NCBI GenBank assembly: GCA_900088475.1
Contig: FLMG01003251.1
Location: 70,762-134,761, forward strand
Direction: 5' to 3'
Length of the DNA stretch: 64,000 bases
From: Hyphochytrium catenoides
Lineage: Eukaryota > Sar > Hyphochytriomycetes > Hyphochytriales > Hyphochytriaceae
Positions 47,501 to 58,009 of the stretch are shown here, in pieces. The position numbers and the translations under genes were made by a program. Under the pieces are notes generated by a model. It was not told the DNA's origin, did no database searches, and was given only the letters and a program-made list of their open reading frames with translations. Position 1 is the stretch's first letter. Every line of letters begins with the position of its first letter.

Positions 47501-50500
47501 ATAGAAAGGAGACTTTGATTAGCCAGCACATTGCAGAAACAAAAGTCTTGGAAGAGGCAAAGGTAGTGCTAAGGCGCATCATTGGAGTTATAAGGAGACC
47601 TCATGGAAAGCTGAATTGCATCTTGGAAGGTAATGAGCTGGGCTCTCGTGCCCAGGTGCTGTCTCTTTAGTTCCAGAAGCCTGAAAAGAAGCAGTCATTT
47701 ACAAGGTAGGCTTCAGAAGAGAGAGAGAGGCACAACCCAGGTACGCACAAACGAAGAGTTCAAGGACAGAAGAGAAGGCGCGAGAGCACGTCGCAAGCGG
47801 CAAGGGTGACAGAGAAATAAGGGGAAGATAACAGAAAGAGAAACGGAAGCGAGAGAGTGAGAAAGAGCTGAAGACAGATGCACGCATCGAATCCCCGCCG
47901 ACCTTTCAAATAGGCCAAGTAGAGCTTTAGCTTGCAAATTCATCTCTGCAGATCTTCTTGGCAGCTTAGAATTTGTGGCAGTCCTGGATTCGGCTCGCTT
48001 GAGGCTCATTCGTGCCTCCTCTAGGTCTCTATGCGCTAGGGTCAGAGACGCCTCGAGACTCTGCCTTTCTTTCTCCAAAGCCTCTTTTTCTTTGATAACC
48101 CTGCTGAACTCCTTAATGCTAGTCTCGAGCTCCTCCTGTCTAGTGATCAGAATCCCTTTTGCTTTCTGTCCCTCCTCTAGGTACATGGTAAGCAACTCTT
48201 TGACCCTCCTGTCCTCTCTCTTAGCAGTCATTTCAACCTCTTCTTTTACTGAGACTAGGAACAGAGAAAATAGCCTGCTTTGGGCCTGGACTCTTTCCTT
48301 CAGCTCCAGCAGATCTATTCGTGAGTGCCGAACTGCCCGGCCAGCGGCGTCAAGTTGGCTGCGGACCCTCCGGTTCATAGAAGACAGAAGATCTATTCCT
48401 AGAGAGAGGAAACACAATGCGGAAGCACAAATATACGGTTAGCGAGACAGTGGTCAAGATCACCGCTCAGAACAGGGAGAGAAAGGTACGTCTTGGTCTC
48501 CACGAAGCAAGAGGTAAGAGAGGCATTTTTCTCTGCCTCATAAAAAAGTCCCCGCGGAACCAAGGGGCAATCTCGGTAGTGAAGAAGATAAGGTGGAGAG
48601 AGAGAACGGTTCTTGTCAGCAGCCTCACGCTTCTTCATCTGGTCTCTTTCTCCTTGCTGCTCTTTCGCCACTCTTTGAAGAGACGCTATTATAGCCTTCG
48701 CCTCCTCCAGCCTTTCTCTCACTTCGGAAAATGCTTGTCGCTCTTCCTCCCTGCCTTCCTTGAGTAGCATAATGCTGCGCTTCTCTTCCAGCAAGGAAGA
48801 CTACGTAACCACATGGGTAAGAGGAAGATAGTTTGCTAGATGCCGGGGAAGGACAACAGGAAGAGGAGAGCGGATATCCCAAGACAACAAGCATAGAGAG
48901 ACGGGCCAAGGAAGTCCCACCACTCAGCTGCAAGTGCGGGCTTAGAGAGAGAGCAACAACCAACCAAATAAAGGCAAATGAAGTATGGGCGAGTGAAAGG
49001 CCTTACCTCAAGTGTCGCCTTGGCTGCCCTCTCCTCGGCCAATTCGTCCTACACCGGGCAAGAGCAGGTTAGCAGTGCGCTGAGGAGGAGATGGCTTTTT
49101 CTCGGCCAGGATGGGTAAATCTAAGAGCGTGAAGAGTATTCTCTCCAGTCTATGAGGTCGGAGAGTGACCAGAGAAACGAGGATATGGGAGGAGGCCAAA
49201 GGTCAAGCACTAGAGTCGTTGCCACCTCACCTCTAGTCGCTGGATATCTTGCCTAAACGACGTCAGTGTTTTGTTGAGCTCGTCTATCGCCTTATCCTTT
49301 TCTAGCCCTTCATTCCTTTCGTCCTCTCTAGCGCGTTTTTCCTTCTCCAATTGCTCTTCGAACGCTTTCCTCTGTCTCTCTATTTGCTCCTCGAAAGCTT
49401 TCTTCTCCTGAGTCTGCTGCTCCTCGCTCTGAATCAATCTTGAATTGGCTTCCTGCAATAACCTATCATGTTCTTCCTTCCTATGAAAGGAAAAGAGTAG
49501 GTGGCGCGTTAGGATGGCACAACTGAGTATCCGACCTAAGAGACAGAAGGAAAAGCCTACGTAATCAAGATCGCTTGTCTTTGCTCCAATTGGTCAGATG
49601 CATTGGGGCTATGAGTGGTGGACTGCTCTTGCTTTTGGCCCAGCGCTTCTAGCCTCTCTATTATCGCCTCCAAAGCCTGTCGCATTCCTTTAGTTTCTTC
49701 TTCCGAGCTTCGCGATGGCCCCTTGGACCGAAGCTCCTTGGCACCCTAGACCAAAATGCACACAAGTGAGCCAACCGGGGAGAAAATATATGCGATAGGG
49801 AACTAAGACAAGGTGAGGATGACCGAACCTTCTGGCAAGGCGCTGAAGGCTAAAGAACAGACAAATAGAGTAAAAGGACGATATGTGGGGCGACCGAGTA
49901 GTGGTAGGCTCTTTCGTAGTAATGAGACGTTATTCCACGCTGATTGTCAGATAAGAATGGGTCGTGAAAGATTAGGAGATACAAAGTAGTGTTGGGAGCC
50001 ACCTCTAACTCCGCCGATAGTTCCGTGGCCTTCTCTGCCATAATCGTTCGATATTTCTCTTGCAGCTCGAGTTCCAGTAGCTCCAGCTTTCGGGCATTCT
50101 CTTCTGCCATCCGTTGCCTTTGTTCTTCATCTCGCTCCTTCTTGAGTTGTTGAATTTCCTCTTCCTTTTCTTTGTCTTTCTCCTTCAGCTTCCTGAGGTA
50201 GCTCTCTCTATCTTCAGCTAGCCGTTGTTCTAAAGCCGCCCTCCGACTCTTTTCAATGGAGATGGACTCGCGAAACTGGTCCGGCGAGACAAGCAACAGA
50301 GTTTGATTACCTATCACCGACTTAGACCTCCTTTCACATGCCTTACCTCCTCTCTCAGTCTTTCACACTCCTTATCTCTCGCTTCAACCGCCCTCCTGAG
50401 CTTATTTATAGAGTCCTGAGAGCACGTAAGAAAGAAACGTGGGTTAGTGCCATTGGGAGTGAAAGCAGAAACATGGGAAGAAAAGTCCGGGTCTGACATT

Positions 50501-52213
50501 GTCACATAGAAACAAATACGTTGACCTGATGAAAGGAGATGGAAATCATCAGAAGCGCTCTTTTTACTCGGAGCGAACCTTTGTTTCTGTTAGTTCCCTG
50601 GCAGTACTCTCCACCTGCTGTCTGAGAGAAGTATTTTTGATTACGAGAGCTTCCATTTCCTCCTTAAGCTTCTTCACGTCCGCTCGTTCTTTTCCTAGCT
50701 CACCACGCAGAGCCTGCTCCCTTTCCTCTGCCTGAAGCTTCAGCTTGCGCAGCTTGGCTCGCAGCTTGTCGATAATCTTCCCCAGATGAAATGGCAAGGA
50801 GGGGCGGCAAAGAAGAGTTGGTTAATGACGTGAGCCGAGTGGCAAGAGAGAAACCAACGGCAGCATAAGGAAGAGCTGAGAAGACTATCCAGGGGAACAT
50901 AAGGAAGACGAGTAACGGCATCAATCTGACATATCTGCCCATCACCGTCTTTACGTACCTTTACATTCTCCTGCATTTCCTCACTTAGGATGAGCTCTAC
51001 TTGCTCACCCACCGCATTGTATTTGGCTCTTAGGTCCGTCAGCTCGGTCAAGGAAGACTGCGAGCGTTCCGAGAGCAGCATGTACTCCTCCTTCAGCTGC
51101 AAGATGTCCAAATCAGGCGTAACAAGTCAGCCGACAGTGCTCATGAGAATAACTCGAAACGGTGAAGTGCCAACGAGGTACTAGATTGAGGGAGGGATAG
51201 AGGTAGATGATAGGGACAGAAGGAGACCTTTTTATACGCGGCCTTGATGTCAGCAGAGCGAGCTTGAGCTGCGTCGAAGTGAGTGGTCAAAGTCTGATGC
51301 TCGTCCGCCAGCTGTAAGGCTTTTTGCTTCCATTGCTGAAGCTCTTGACGAAGGAGAGAATTCTCCTGGGCTGCTCCCTCTGCCTGCTGTCTGCTGTGCT
51401 CTAACTTCTCTTTTTCTCTTTCTCTCTCGCCCTTTACTTCTTCCCTCTCTTTCTCTATCCTTCTGCACTTCTCCCTGGCTTCCTCTAGCTCATTGCTAAC
51501 TCTACGTAACTGCTGTTCTAGATCAAGAACTTCCAGGTTTCTAAGAGGTTGAAGATGAGCAGATGACGCGCTATTCTCTCGAGCTTCTACGCCTCTTTCC
51601 AGATGACTCTCTCTCGAATTCCGAAACTTGAGCTGCAGCTGTTGCTCTTTGAGCTCCAACTGGCTCTTCACGGCCTCAATTTCTGCGTCTTGCTGCTGAA
51701 TGACGGCATGCAGATCAGCTAGTTCCTCGCACAAAGATGAGATGTACTGCTCCTTCTCTTGACCTAGAGAGCGCTCTACCACCTCTCGAACTCTCTGGCC
51801 CACGTACTGAGCGGTGTCTGGATCTGACTCCATAGCAGCCAGCACCTGGTCCACCTCTAGATCTGTGTAGAGCTGTTTGATGGAGCTCGTAAGGGCGTGC
51901 AAGCGCTGCTCATAGGAGCTTTTCAACTTGTTATAGCGGGAACGGAACAGTGCTTGGAGCTCGAAGCGAGAGAGATCATCCTCATGGACCTGGCAGAGAA
52001 AACATGAGGCCTAAACAATGAGGCTGAAGGCCATCTATGGGCCAGAGGGATGCGCTCTGAGACTGGGCCAGTCAACCACAAGTACAAGCAGAATGAAGGG
52101 GATGATGTCCACAAGACCACACGAGCTGTTATTCACGAAGTTACCTCATCCTCTCTGGCCCTACGCCTCTGCCTGGCCGGGGATACCGAGTGATTGTCCC
52201 TTGTCTGTCCCAT
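41534..52213 (-). CDS. Giant multi-exon coiled-coil protein, unrecognised family
   Basis: The ATG at 52213 opens MGQTRDNHSVSPARQRRRA and splices to VHEDDLSRFELQALFRSRYN, then a helical domain (LYTDLEVDQVLAAMESDPD, SLCEELADLHAVIQQQDAEI). From there roughly 20 exons down to about 42250 encode almost continuous Glu/Lys/Gln/Leu heptads, for example LEEAREKCRRIEKEREEVKG, QLEKEKRAREDERNEGLEKD and LATLAASLESIKDEK-type segments. At 42241 a frame ends RRESRRV-TGA. Using the GTATGA there as a donor continues to TVPFEDISNITGVLQTSLNQ, KWERKESPEVEAVRTTVTM and a C-terminus FSEESLSDILSVRG with TAG at 41534-41536. I favour the longer form. It is probably a structural, centrosomal, ciliary or golgin-like protein, but I cannot assign it. 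Exon borders are approximate. Confidence 0.75.
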
Positions 52214-52844
52214 CCTAGGAGTGAAATGACCCGAGCGACCTCCTTGCATTGATCAGATCGTTGACTATGGACCGTCTGGTCTACTGCGCATCACATCCCT
52301 TTATGGTGCGCCCGCGAATGCTGAAGACAGAGTAATGGCAAAGGCCTTATGAGGCACCAACTAGGAAGACCGGCTCCTCCTGGTCTTGAAGCTGCTAAGC
52401 AGGAGGCTCTTAACACTCTCTACCTCTATACAATCCCTTCTCTGCTCTTCCCTTCCAGACCTCATGCCCCCTGCTCTCTTGATCTCGTGCCCCTGCTACT
52501 TCCTCTTCCTCTTCTTCTGCTCTTCATGTACTCTACCAGCAGCGTCCAGTTGGCTGGTGCCGTGGATCTCTCGCACTGCTTGCCTGACAGGTCGGCAGCG
52601 CATTTATGAAGCTTTTCTATTGCGTTCTGAGTGTCGAGGCCATCCATCTTCCATCAGAAAGCTTCCAAGAGCAAAAGACCTCCATCATCTTGGTTTTCAT
52701 CTTTTGAAGAACGCCCGCGAGAGCCGAAAACGGACATCACCAATACGACCTTAACAGGGCTACAGACGAACTACTAGGTCAGTACTATAGCATTTCTAAG
52801 GCTACATCGACGTCGGCTGAGGCTCAGATGGCAGACAGGGGCTG
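52214..52844. other. Intergenic between the coiled-coil start and tRNA-Sec
   Basis: This is 0.6 kb holding the coiled-coil promoter. Open frames here have no recognised domain. Confidence 0.5.
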
Positions 52845-52850
52845 AAAAAA
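52845..52850 (-). terminator. Pol III terminator (T6) of tRNA-Sec
   Basis: Six T residues on the transcribed strand start four nucleotides past the tRNA discriminator base. This is the standard RNA polymerase III stop signal. Confidence 0.85.
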
Positions 52851-52853
52851 GTT

Positions 52854-52940
52854 CGCAGGTGAGGGAGAATCGAACTCCTGAGGCGCAAACCTCCCAAGGA
52901 TTTGAAGTCCTTGCCCAGAACCATCTGAGGTCACCCCTGC
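52854..52940 (-). tRNA. Selenocysteine tRNA, anticodon TCA
   Basis: This tRNA decodes UGA as selenocysteine. The folded gene is 87 nt, the size of eukaryotic tRNA-Sec, starting GCAGGGGTG and ending CTCACCTGC plus discriminator G. The 9-bp acceptor arm has mismatches at positions 6 and 8, including the T-T mismatch also found in animal tRNA-Sec. The D stem CTCAG/CTGGG has five pairs. The anticodon stem is six pairs, CAAGGA/TCCTTG, closing the loop CTTCAAA with TCA central. A long variable arm GAGG(T)...(G)CCTC follows. The T arm has only four pairs, GGAG/CTCC, closing TTCGATT. The 9/4 acceptor/T architecture, long D and anticodon stems and TCA anticodon together exclude an ordinary serine or suppressor tRNA. 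It implies that the organism makes selenoproteins. Confidence 0.95.
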
Positions 52941-52971
52941 TCTCAAGGCGAAAAAGGGTCAAAAGGCCATC

Positions 52972-52979
52972 TATTTATA
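52972..52979 (-). promoter_or_regulatory. TATA box of tRNA-Sec
   Basis: TATAAATA lies 32-39 nt upstream of the tRNA 5' end on the transcribed strand. Animal tRNA-Sec genes use an external type 3 pol III promoter with TATA near -30. The spacing here fits; I could not identify a proximal sequence element. Confidence 0.7.
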
Positions 52980-53542
52980 TCTGACCCTCTTCAACCTCCT
53001 GAGATTGTCGCATAACCGCTGTTCTCTTCTAATTTTGTCGCTTTTGCCCAAATAGGCGTTAAAGTAGAAGCTCAAATGCACTCTTATAAGGCTTTTAGTT
53101 AGTTTATACCTCGGTCTTGCTATAATCTAGCCCTGAATTTGACGCTCCTGTGATTTGCCTCAAAGATTAATCATCTTGGTAGAAAGGCCCGATCTTTTGG
53201 CAGAGCCGAGTCTTCATCTGGAAAATTTTCTCTTCTTTGTAGTTCTGGAAGAGACGAGACACAGAGCCAGGCCGAGGGCATCAGCCCCGACCATGACGAG
53301 CTCTCAAGAGGTCTACTCACGGACATCTTCAACGCTGCAGCGAGCGCAACATGCATCTTGGGCCCCCATGCTTCTCTATCAACAGTAGGCGACTGTAGTT
53401 GGATACGTGAAGGTCTTCTGTGAGCTTAGCAGATGCGGGAGGGTCAGGGCAAGGATCGGGGGTCACAGTAGCTGTAGCAGGGCCGTTGCGATATATTGTC
53501 GAAAGGCAAGAAAACAGGACAGCGCACTAGAGATTATTCAAA
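52980..53542. other. Divergent upstream region of tRNA-Sec and the ArfGAP gene
   Basis: This 0.56 kb separates two divergent transcription units and should contain both promoters. Short open frames show no domain. Confidence 0.5.
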
Positions 53543-56500
53543 ATGGCTTCTGCAGCTGCTAAAGCTGAAGAAAAAAGGCACCAGGAACTTCGGAACTTTC
53601 TTCGAAGCGTGCCAGATAATAAGAAGTGCTTTAACTGTGCAGAGAAGGTAGGTGCAAATGCCAGGGATGTGCGCCGTACGCAAGCTTCTAACTCCAAGAC
53701 TACATAGGGGCCTCAATATATATGTACAGACTTCAAGACTTTCGTGTGCACTGTCTGCAGCGGCATTCAGTAAGTCTACATGACCTTGTAACGTCACTAG
53801 CATTGCTCTTATACCGCGGGCCCTGTTCTCCTAGCCGTGAGTTCAACCATAGAGTGAAATCCATCTCCCTTTCGAAATGGACAGATGAAGAAGTTAGCGG
53901 CATCATAGCCACGGGGGGTAATGAGGTCAGTATATAAACATGACGGTTGCGAACAGAGCTTCGGTCCTGACCTGTTGTTCATAAAGAAAGAATGGCTTAT
54001 GTGTATCCAAGGCGAGTCAGTAATGCCTTCCAACGAGAAGAGTGAGAAGGGGGAGAAACAAAGAGAGAGAGAGAGAGACAGAGAGGGAAAGATAGGAATA
54101 CTCTTCTGATACAGCTTTGCATGATACCATCAAACAGCGTGCCCGAGAGACTTTTCTGAAGTACCATAAAGAAATAGAGTGTCCCAGACCCAATCCTGGA
54201 GACAAGTATCGAATTCAAGACTTCATTCGATCGGCCTTCGTGGACAAGAAGTGGGATCCCTACGTTGTCGGACAGATGTGCTCAATGGCGATCCTAACTC
54301 TTTGTTGCTGGTCCCCAGGTGGACGGAGGAGTCAAGGTCCAGCCTAGAAGCAGCAAGAGAGTCAAAGAAAGAAAAGAAGAACAAAAAAGGAGAAAAGGAT
54401 AAGCCTATCAAGAGAGACAAGGTCTGTCGCTGGTGGGCAGCTACCTTCTGGAGAAATGTCCTCTTCCTCTAAGTTTACCTTGTGACAACCTCCTCTCAAC
54501 CATCCCTGATTACTGGGTCCACGTGCTTGAGCCTATTTTTTTTCTCAATGACTCTTCTTTAACACTATTCCATGGCCAGGAAAAGCAGAAGGCCACAAGT
54601 GCTGCAAACGGGGGATGGGACGCCTTTGGCTCGCAGAATTCTAAAGACCTGGACTTCTCAAATGCTCAGAACTTTGGCGACTTCTCGGGAGGTGGTGGAG
54701 ACTCTGAATTTTCGGCCTTTGGCAAGTTTGAGGACTTCGCTGCACCTCCCGCGTTCGCTTCTGAAGCACCCTCGGGAGACTTTTCGGCATTCTCGAGTGA
54801 CAGTGGAAACCCTTTTGACGCTCCTCCACCTAGCTTTGGAGCTGGGCAACAACCTCAAGGTCCCGGTAGCACAGAGGCTGTTGGATTTGGAGACTTTGCC
54901 GCTCCCCCCCCACCTCCTCCTCCGTCTTCTTCACACGCCTCAAGACACGGTATTCGATCGCGTCCTGGGCCCTCTCCCTTTGATGGCTTCGACGATAGCA
55001 GTACGATGGGGGGGCCGTCTCCCTCCTTCGTGGAGACTCACGTCCCTGGACAGTCCTTGTTGCTCGATGCCTCCTCGGGGGCCCCCGTGTCTGCTCCGCA
55101 GCCACAAGCAGCAGCAGATCCTTTTGCTGACTTCACGAGCTCCTCCACGACTACTGGCTCAGCTATGACTCCTTCTTCTCGCTTTGATGGACATGTGAAG
55201 ACTCCATCTTCAGGTGGTGCTGCAGTAAATACGGTGGCTAACCCTTTCGAAGACTTCACAGGCCCTCCCAGTTCCACCAGACCTGTTCCTTCTAGTCCTG
55301 CTACTGCCAGTGTCGATATGTTTGGATTCAGCCCTCCTGCTGCACCAGCTGCACCACCAACTGCAGAACTCTCTACTTCCGACCCTTTTAGCGACTTTAC
55401 GGCCGCGCCATCTTCCTCTTCTGTCACTTCCGCTGCTGCTCCTCCACACGCAGTACCTACCGCCAGTCCTTTTGGTGACTTCCAGGCTTCCCCTCCCCCT
55501 ACCAACAAGCCTTCAGAACAACAGCCACAGAGGAGCTCGCTAAGCTCCATAGATGACGCTTTTGCGGATATGGTGAGCTCCACTGCAGGGCCAAATGAGA
55601 GTTTAAGAAGCAGTAACATGGGCTTGGATCATGGGTCGTCTTCGCTGAGTCTGGGCTCGCTAACAGGGCCCTCATCGACCTCTGCAATCCCGCCACAAAT
55701 TAACATGGGTTACTCCCTTGGGAGCCAGCGCTCCCAAGGATCACAGAGCATAGGCTTAGGGATGAGTCCTGTGTCCGCTCAGGTACATTGATCCCCCATC
55801 ATGCTTTTAGTCACATCTTCTACTCCGCCCTTTCACACTCTCTAGTTATGCTTTTCTGCTGCGTCGTCTCTCCTTCCTTCCCCCCTTCCTTCTCCTACAT
55901 AACGAACCCCATATTCTCTCTCTTCTTCTCTGTCTCTACCTTCCAATCTCCCTCTCTCTGTTTCGTGTTCTGTTTCTAGTGTATGGGTCAGCGTTGCCTT
56001 TAGTTCACAGCGTTCTGCTGCTGATCTCAGGAAGGCATGTGTCGCCTTGATAAGTGGGTCATGTCTTCAACTTTTATTTCCTCAACTCTATATTGAAGCT
56101 TAAGCACCGCTGTGTCCGAGTTGCGCTAAATGATGATGGCACTGTTTTGCGCTTCAGATGCCTCCAATGGGAGGTTTGGGAATGAATCAGCATCAACTCC
56201 AACCGTCCTTTAACTCGATGAGCTCGGGTGGTACCTTTCCCCCAGCACCATCCTTCGTATCACCAAATATGGCCCCGGCATCCCCGTTTGGAGGTTCCAT
56301 GTTGCCCCAGCCCGTCCCGTCTCCTTTAGTCCCAGCTGCCTCTGGCATATCCCAGATTTCGAGTCAAACTACGACGCCATATCCAATGCCGCAGATGACC
56401 GCCCAGCTGCCTGGAGCAGCTTCTCAGGGGCAAGCTTCGAGGCCTCAAGCTCCAGTGACGTCTCAACAACCGCAGCAGTCAAAGGACGTGGCCGACCCGT

Positions 56501-57312
56501 TTGCCCAGCTAAACATCGGCTCAGAGCTCGGTTTCCGATCGACAGGTTCTCAAGGAAGCAAAGCCTCACAGTCATCAACATCGAGAGCTGGAGGTAGGTT
56601 ATGTCCTATATTTGCTTGGTCTCGAGACCCACAACCTGCATTGAGCTAATAACAACTCTTCACTTTCTCCGTGATCCCTCTCCTCTGTCTCTCTCCATTT
56701 TCACCTAGCGTTCTTCTTGATTGGTCAAAGTTTGTCCCTGACGTCCCTTCTTACACCCTTAATTCTGCAGTGCCGATGAATCAAGCTCAATCCAACGGCT
56801 CTTTACAAAGTTCAACGCAGCAGCAGGTAATGCCCGTCTCCTTTGAAGATTCAGATTTGCCTTTGGCTTGGCTCCTTTTAATTTTTTTTGTATTGTCTCT
56901 CTTCTTCCTATTATACTAGGGACCAATGGCCGGAGCTTCACCTTTCCTGGCAGCGGGTCAACATCCTCAGTTCGGAGCCTTTCAGGGCTCGCCATCGATA
57001 GCTCACACCTCTCAACATCAAATGACTCCAGCTCAAGCTATGTACCAGCAGCACTTCCCCCTGCAACAGCAGAGTTTCCCAGCGCAACAACAGCAGCAGG
57101 TTTTTGCAGGCAGCATGGGTCTAACTCCTTTTTCACCACAGCAGCAAACTGCAGGTTCGATCAGCCATTCCCAGGAAGACTGGGGCGGTTTCACTTCCGC
57201 GGACCCATTTGGGACTCCAGCATCTCAGCCGTTGAATGGTAGCGGTCACCAGCCGCAACCACCACCAGGAGGAAGGACAGGGATAGACGCGAACCCCTTT
57301 GACATGTGGTAG
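53543..57312 (+). CDS. ArfGAP with NPF/DPF-rich tail, AGFG/AGD14-like
   Basis: The protein should stimulate GTP hydrolysis by an Arf GTPase and recruit endocytic adaptors. The ATG at 53543 (MASAAAKAEEKRHQELRNFL) precedes the zinc finger CFNCAEKG...FVCTVCSGIHR, spaced C-x2-C-x16-C-x2-C-x4-R with the arginine finger kept. SISLSKWTDEEVSGIIATGG and PGDKYRIQDFIRSAFVDKKW complete the ArfGAP domain. Splicing across about nine exons gives a long disordered tail with repeated short adaptor motifs: GNPFDAPP, ADPFADFTSS, ANPFEDFTGP, SDPFSDFTAA, ADPFAQLN, and a terminal DANPFDMW. NPF binds EH domains and DPF binds AP-2-type ears (known motif biology). Gln-rich blocks occur near the end. The domain order matches human AGFG1 and plant AGD14; the tail is specific to this organism. 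Confidence 0.93.
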
Positions 57313-57333
57313 ACCAGCATGAACATTGAAGCT

Positions 57334-57350
57334 AATAAAGGACCAATAAA
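57334..57350 (+). terminator. Poly(A) signals of the ArfGAP gene
   Basis: Two AATAAA hexamers, at 57334-57339 and 57345-57350, follow the stop codon within 40 nt. Confidence 0.6.
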
Positions 57351-58009
57351 GAAAGCTCGCCACTGTCAGCTCGAAGTAAGAATCAAAAGCGGCCTTCCAG
57401 GACGTCCCTTCCTTCTTAGGCCGCATGCTTTGCTTCTGATGGCAAGAAGTTGCTCCTTGAATGATGGTGTGACTGCCGATGGCTTTATATTAGCTATAAT
57501 AAGGACTGATAACCATGACGGTTCGCTGCTTGGCCGGTGAGGCGCAGCCTCGAGCTGTACATCAGAATCCACTTTATAGACGCAGAGAGAGCCAGATATT
57601 TAGAATAAGGCCAAATAGCAAGGTTTTATCAGGAACCAATTAACAGAATCGAGAATAGATTGCGTTCTTGGGATTCTTGGGGCGGGTTGGTTGTCTTTTT
57701 TCCAGAGCTTGGAGGAGATGAAGATTGGGAGGGAGAGAGCGCTGGCCGAAGAATGCTCACTGTCCAGCTTGGACACCTCCATGGCTTGACTTCCTAGCTG
57801 CTCGACCTTGATGCACGTCTAACTTAAGCTTGGGTGAGGAGGCCCCTGACCGTAGCCCGGGGATTTGAATGTCATTCTATTCTAAGCAGAGCAACACAAT
57901 TGACAGGGTGAGCTGTGCTCGTCCAATGCACTTGCCGCAGCTCTTAATCTTGGTAGATATCAACAGCAGCAGACTTCACTTAGTTATTTAATGCCCCTGT
58001 CCAGGCCTC
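57351..58009. other. Intergenic 0.66 kb
   Basis: This stretch lies between the ArfGAP 3' end and the Tim17-family start, both on the plus strand. A 60-codon minus-strand ATG frame (57600-57782) has no recognisable feature. Nothing else is seen. Confidence 0.45.

Noticed and set aside
52854-52940. Reading the tRNA as an opal-suppressor or serine tRNA
   Set aside because: The 87-nt length, 9/4 arms, six-pair anticodon stem and TCA anticodon together match tRNA-Sec only.
55038-55619. 193-codon minus-strand frame
   Set aside because: It is the shadow of the low-complexity ArfGAP tail; the plus-strand frame carries repeated DPF/NPF motifs and family splicing.
57600-57782. 60-codon minus-strand ATG frame
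   Set aside because: It has no recognisable feature and no context supporting expression.
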